Source: Stagnihabitans sp043738565
GTDB lineage: Bacteria; Pseudomonadota; Alphaproteobacteria; Rhodobacterales; Rhodobacteraceae
Assembly (NCBI GenBank): GCA_043738565.1
Contig: JAYUGA010000123.1
Coordinates: 1-15,017 of the forward strand
Direction of reading: 5' to 3'
DNA length: 15,017 bases
Shown here: positions 15,001-15,017 of the stretch, piece by piece
How positions within the stretch are numbered: the first letter of the stretch is position 1
Layout of the letters: every line of letters starts with the position of its first letter
The notes under the pieces: model-generated
The model's input: the letters and a program-made list of their open reading frames with translations, nothing else
What the model was told of the DNA's origin: nothing
The model's database searches: none
Position numbers and translations under genes: made by a program

Positions 15001-15017
15001 TTATCCGCCGATCATCA
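15001..15017 (-). CDS. C-terminal end of an upstream gene, probably in the same operon
   Basis: On the minus strand the last bases read in one frame as M-I-G-G-stop (TAA at 15001-15003), 9 nt before the tagH start codon. The spacing fits another gene of the T6SS operon. Small PAAR spike-tip proteins often end in a similar I-G or I-G-G motif, but four residues cannot identify a product, and this could even be non-coding. Confidence 0.25.

Noticed and set aside
1..15017. CRISPR array, tRNA or rRNA genes, T6SS effector/immunity pair
   Set aside because: No regularly spaced repeats, cloverleaf-like or rRNA sequence were seen, and every sizeable coding region is accounted for by core T6SS, regulatory, cell-wall or kdp genes; no toxin-like gene is present in the window.

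Overview
The window is GC-rich DNA (wobble positions almost all G/C) and looks chromosomal. Protein styles and gene order point to an alphaproteobacterium, probably in or near the Rhodobacteraceae; this is inference, since nothing in the window fixes the taxon. About 80% of it is part of a type VI secretion system (T6SS) locus, next to the start of a kdp potassium-uptake operon whose kdpA gene is broken by the end of an insertion sequence.

Layout. (1) Positions 1-99: the end of an IS element, probably IS5-like, entering from the left. (2) 101-1425, minus strand: a 27-residue membrane peptide, kdpF and the first ~381 codons of kdpA, with a possible operator repeat at 1506-1525. (3) 1556-2446, minus: a membrane-anchored M15-type peptidoglycan peptidase. 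(4) 2645-5427, plus: a secreted OmpA-like protein followed by a transmembrane Ser/Thr kinase (ppkA), ending in a hairpin terminator. (5) 5538-15003, minus: a tightly packed T6SS operon transcribed fha/tagH - tssK - tssL - tssM - tagF - pppA, with the tail of one more gene at the right edge. The order FHA-TssK-TssL-TssM-TagF matches the rhizobial impI-J-K-L-M order.

How the genes work together. TssK joins the baseplate to the TssL/TssM membrane complex. TssL carries its own C-terminal OmpA-like peptidoglycan-binding domain. No TssJ lipoprotein is visible here. PpkA (kinase), PppA (PP2C phosphatase), the FHA protein and TagF form the known threonine-phosphorylation switch that turns T6SS assembly on and off. 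The N-terminus of TssL has the motif S-E-R-T-V-I-R-P, and the linker of PpkA has a near copy, D-E-R-T-V-V-V-P; both are good candidates for phosphosites read by the FHA domain. The M15 peptidase and the extra OmpA-like protein are plausible accessories for passing the apparatus through, or anchoring it in, peptidoglycan.

The core tube, sheath and spike genes (hcp, tssB, tssC, vgrG, tssE/F/G, tssH) are not in the window and would be expected to the right of it. No tRNA, rRNA or CRISPR array was seen, and no gene-free stretch exceeds 300 bases.
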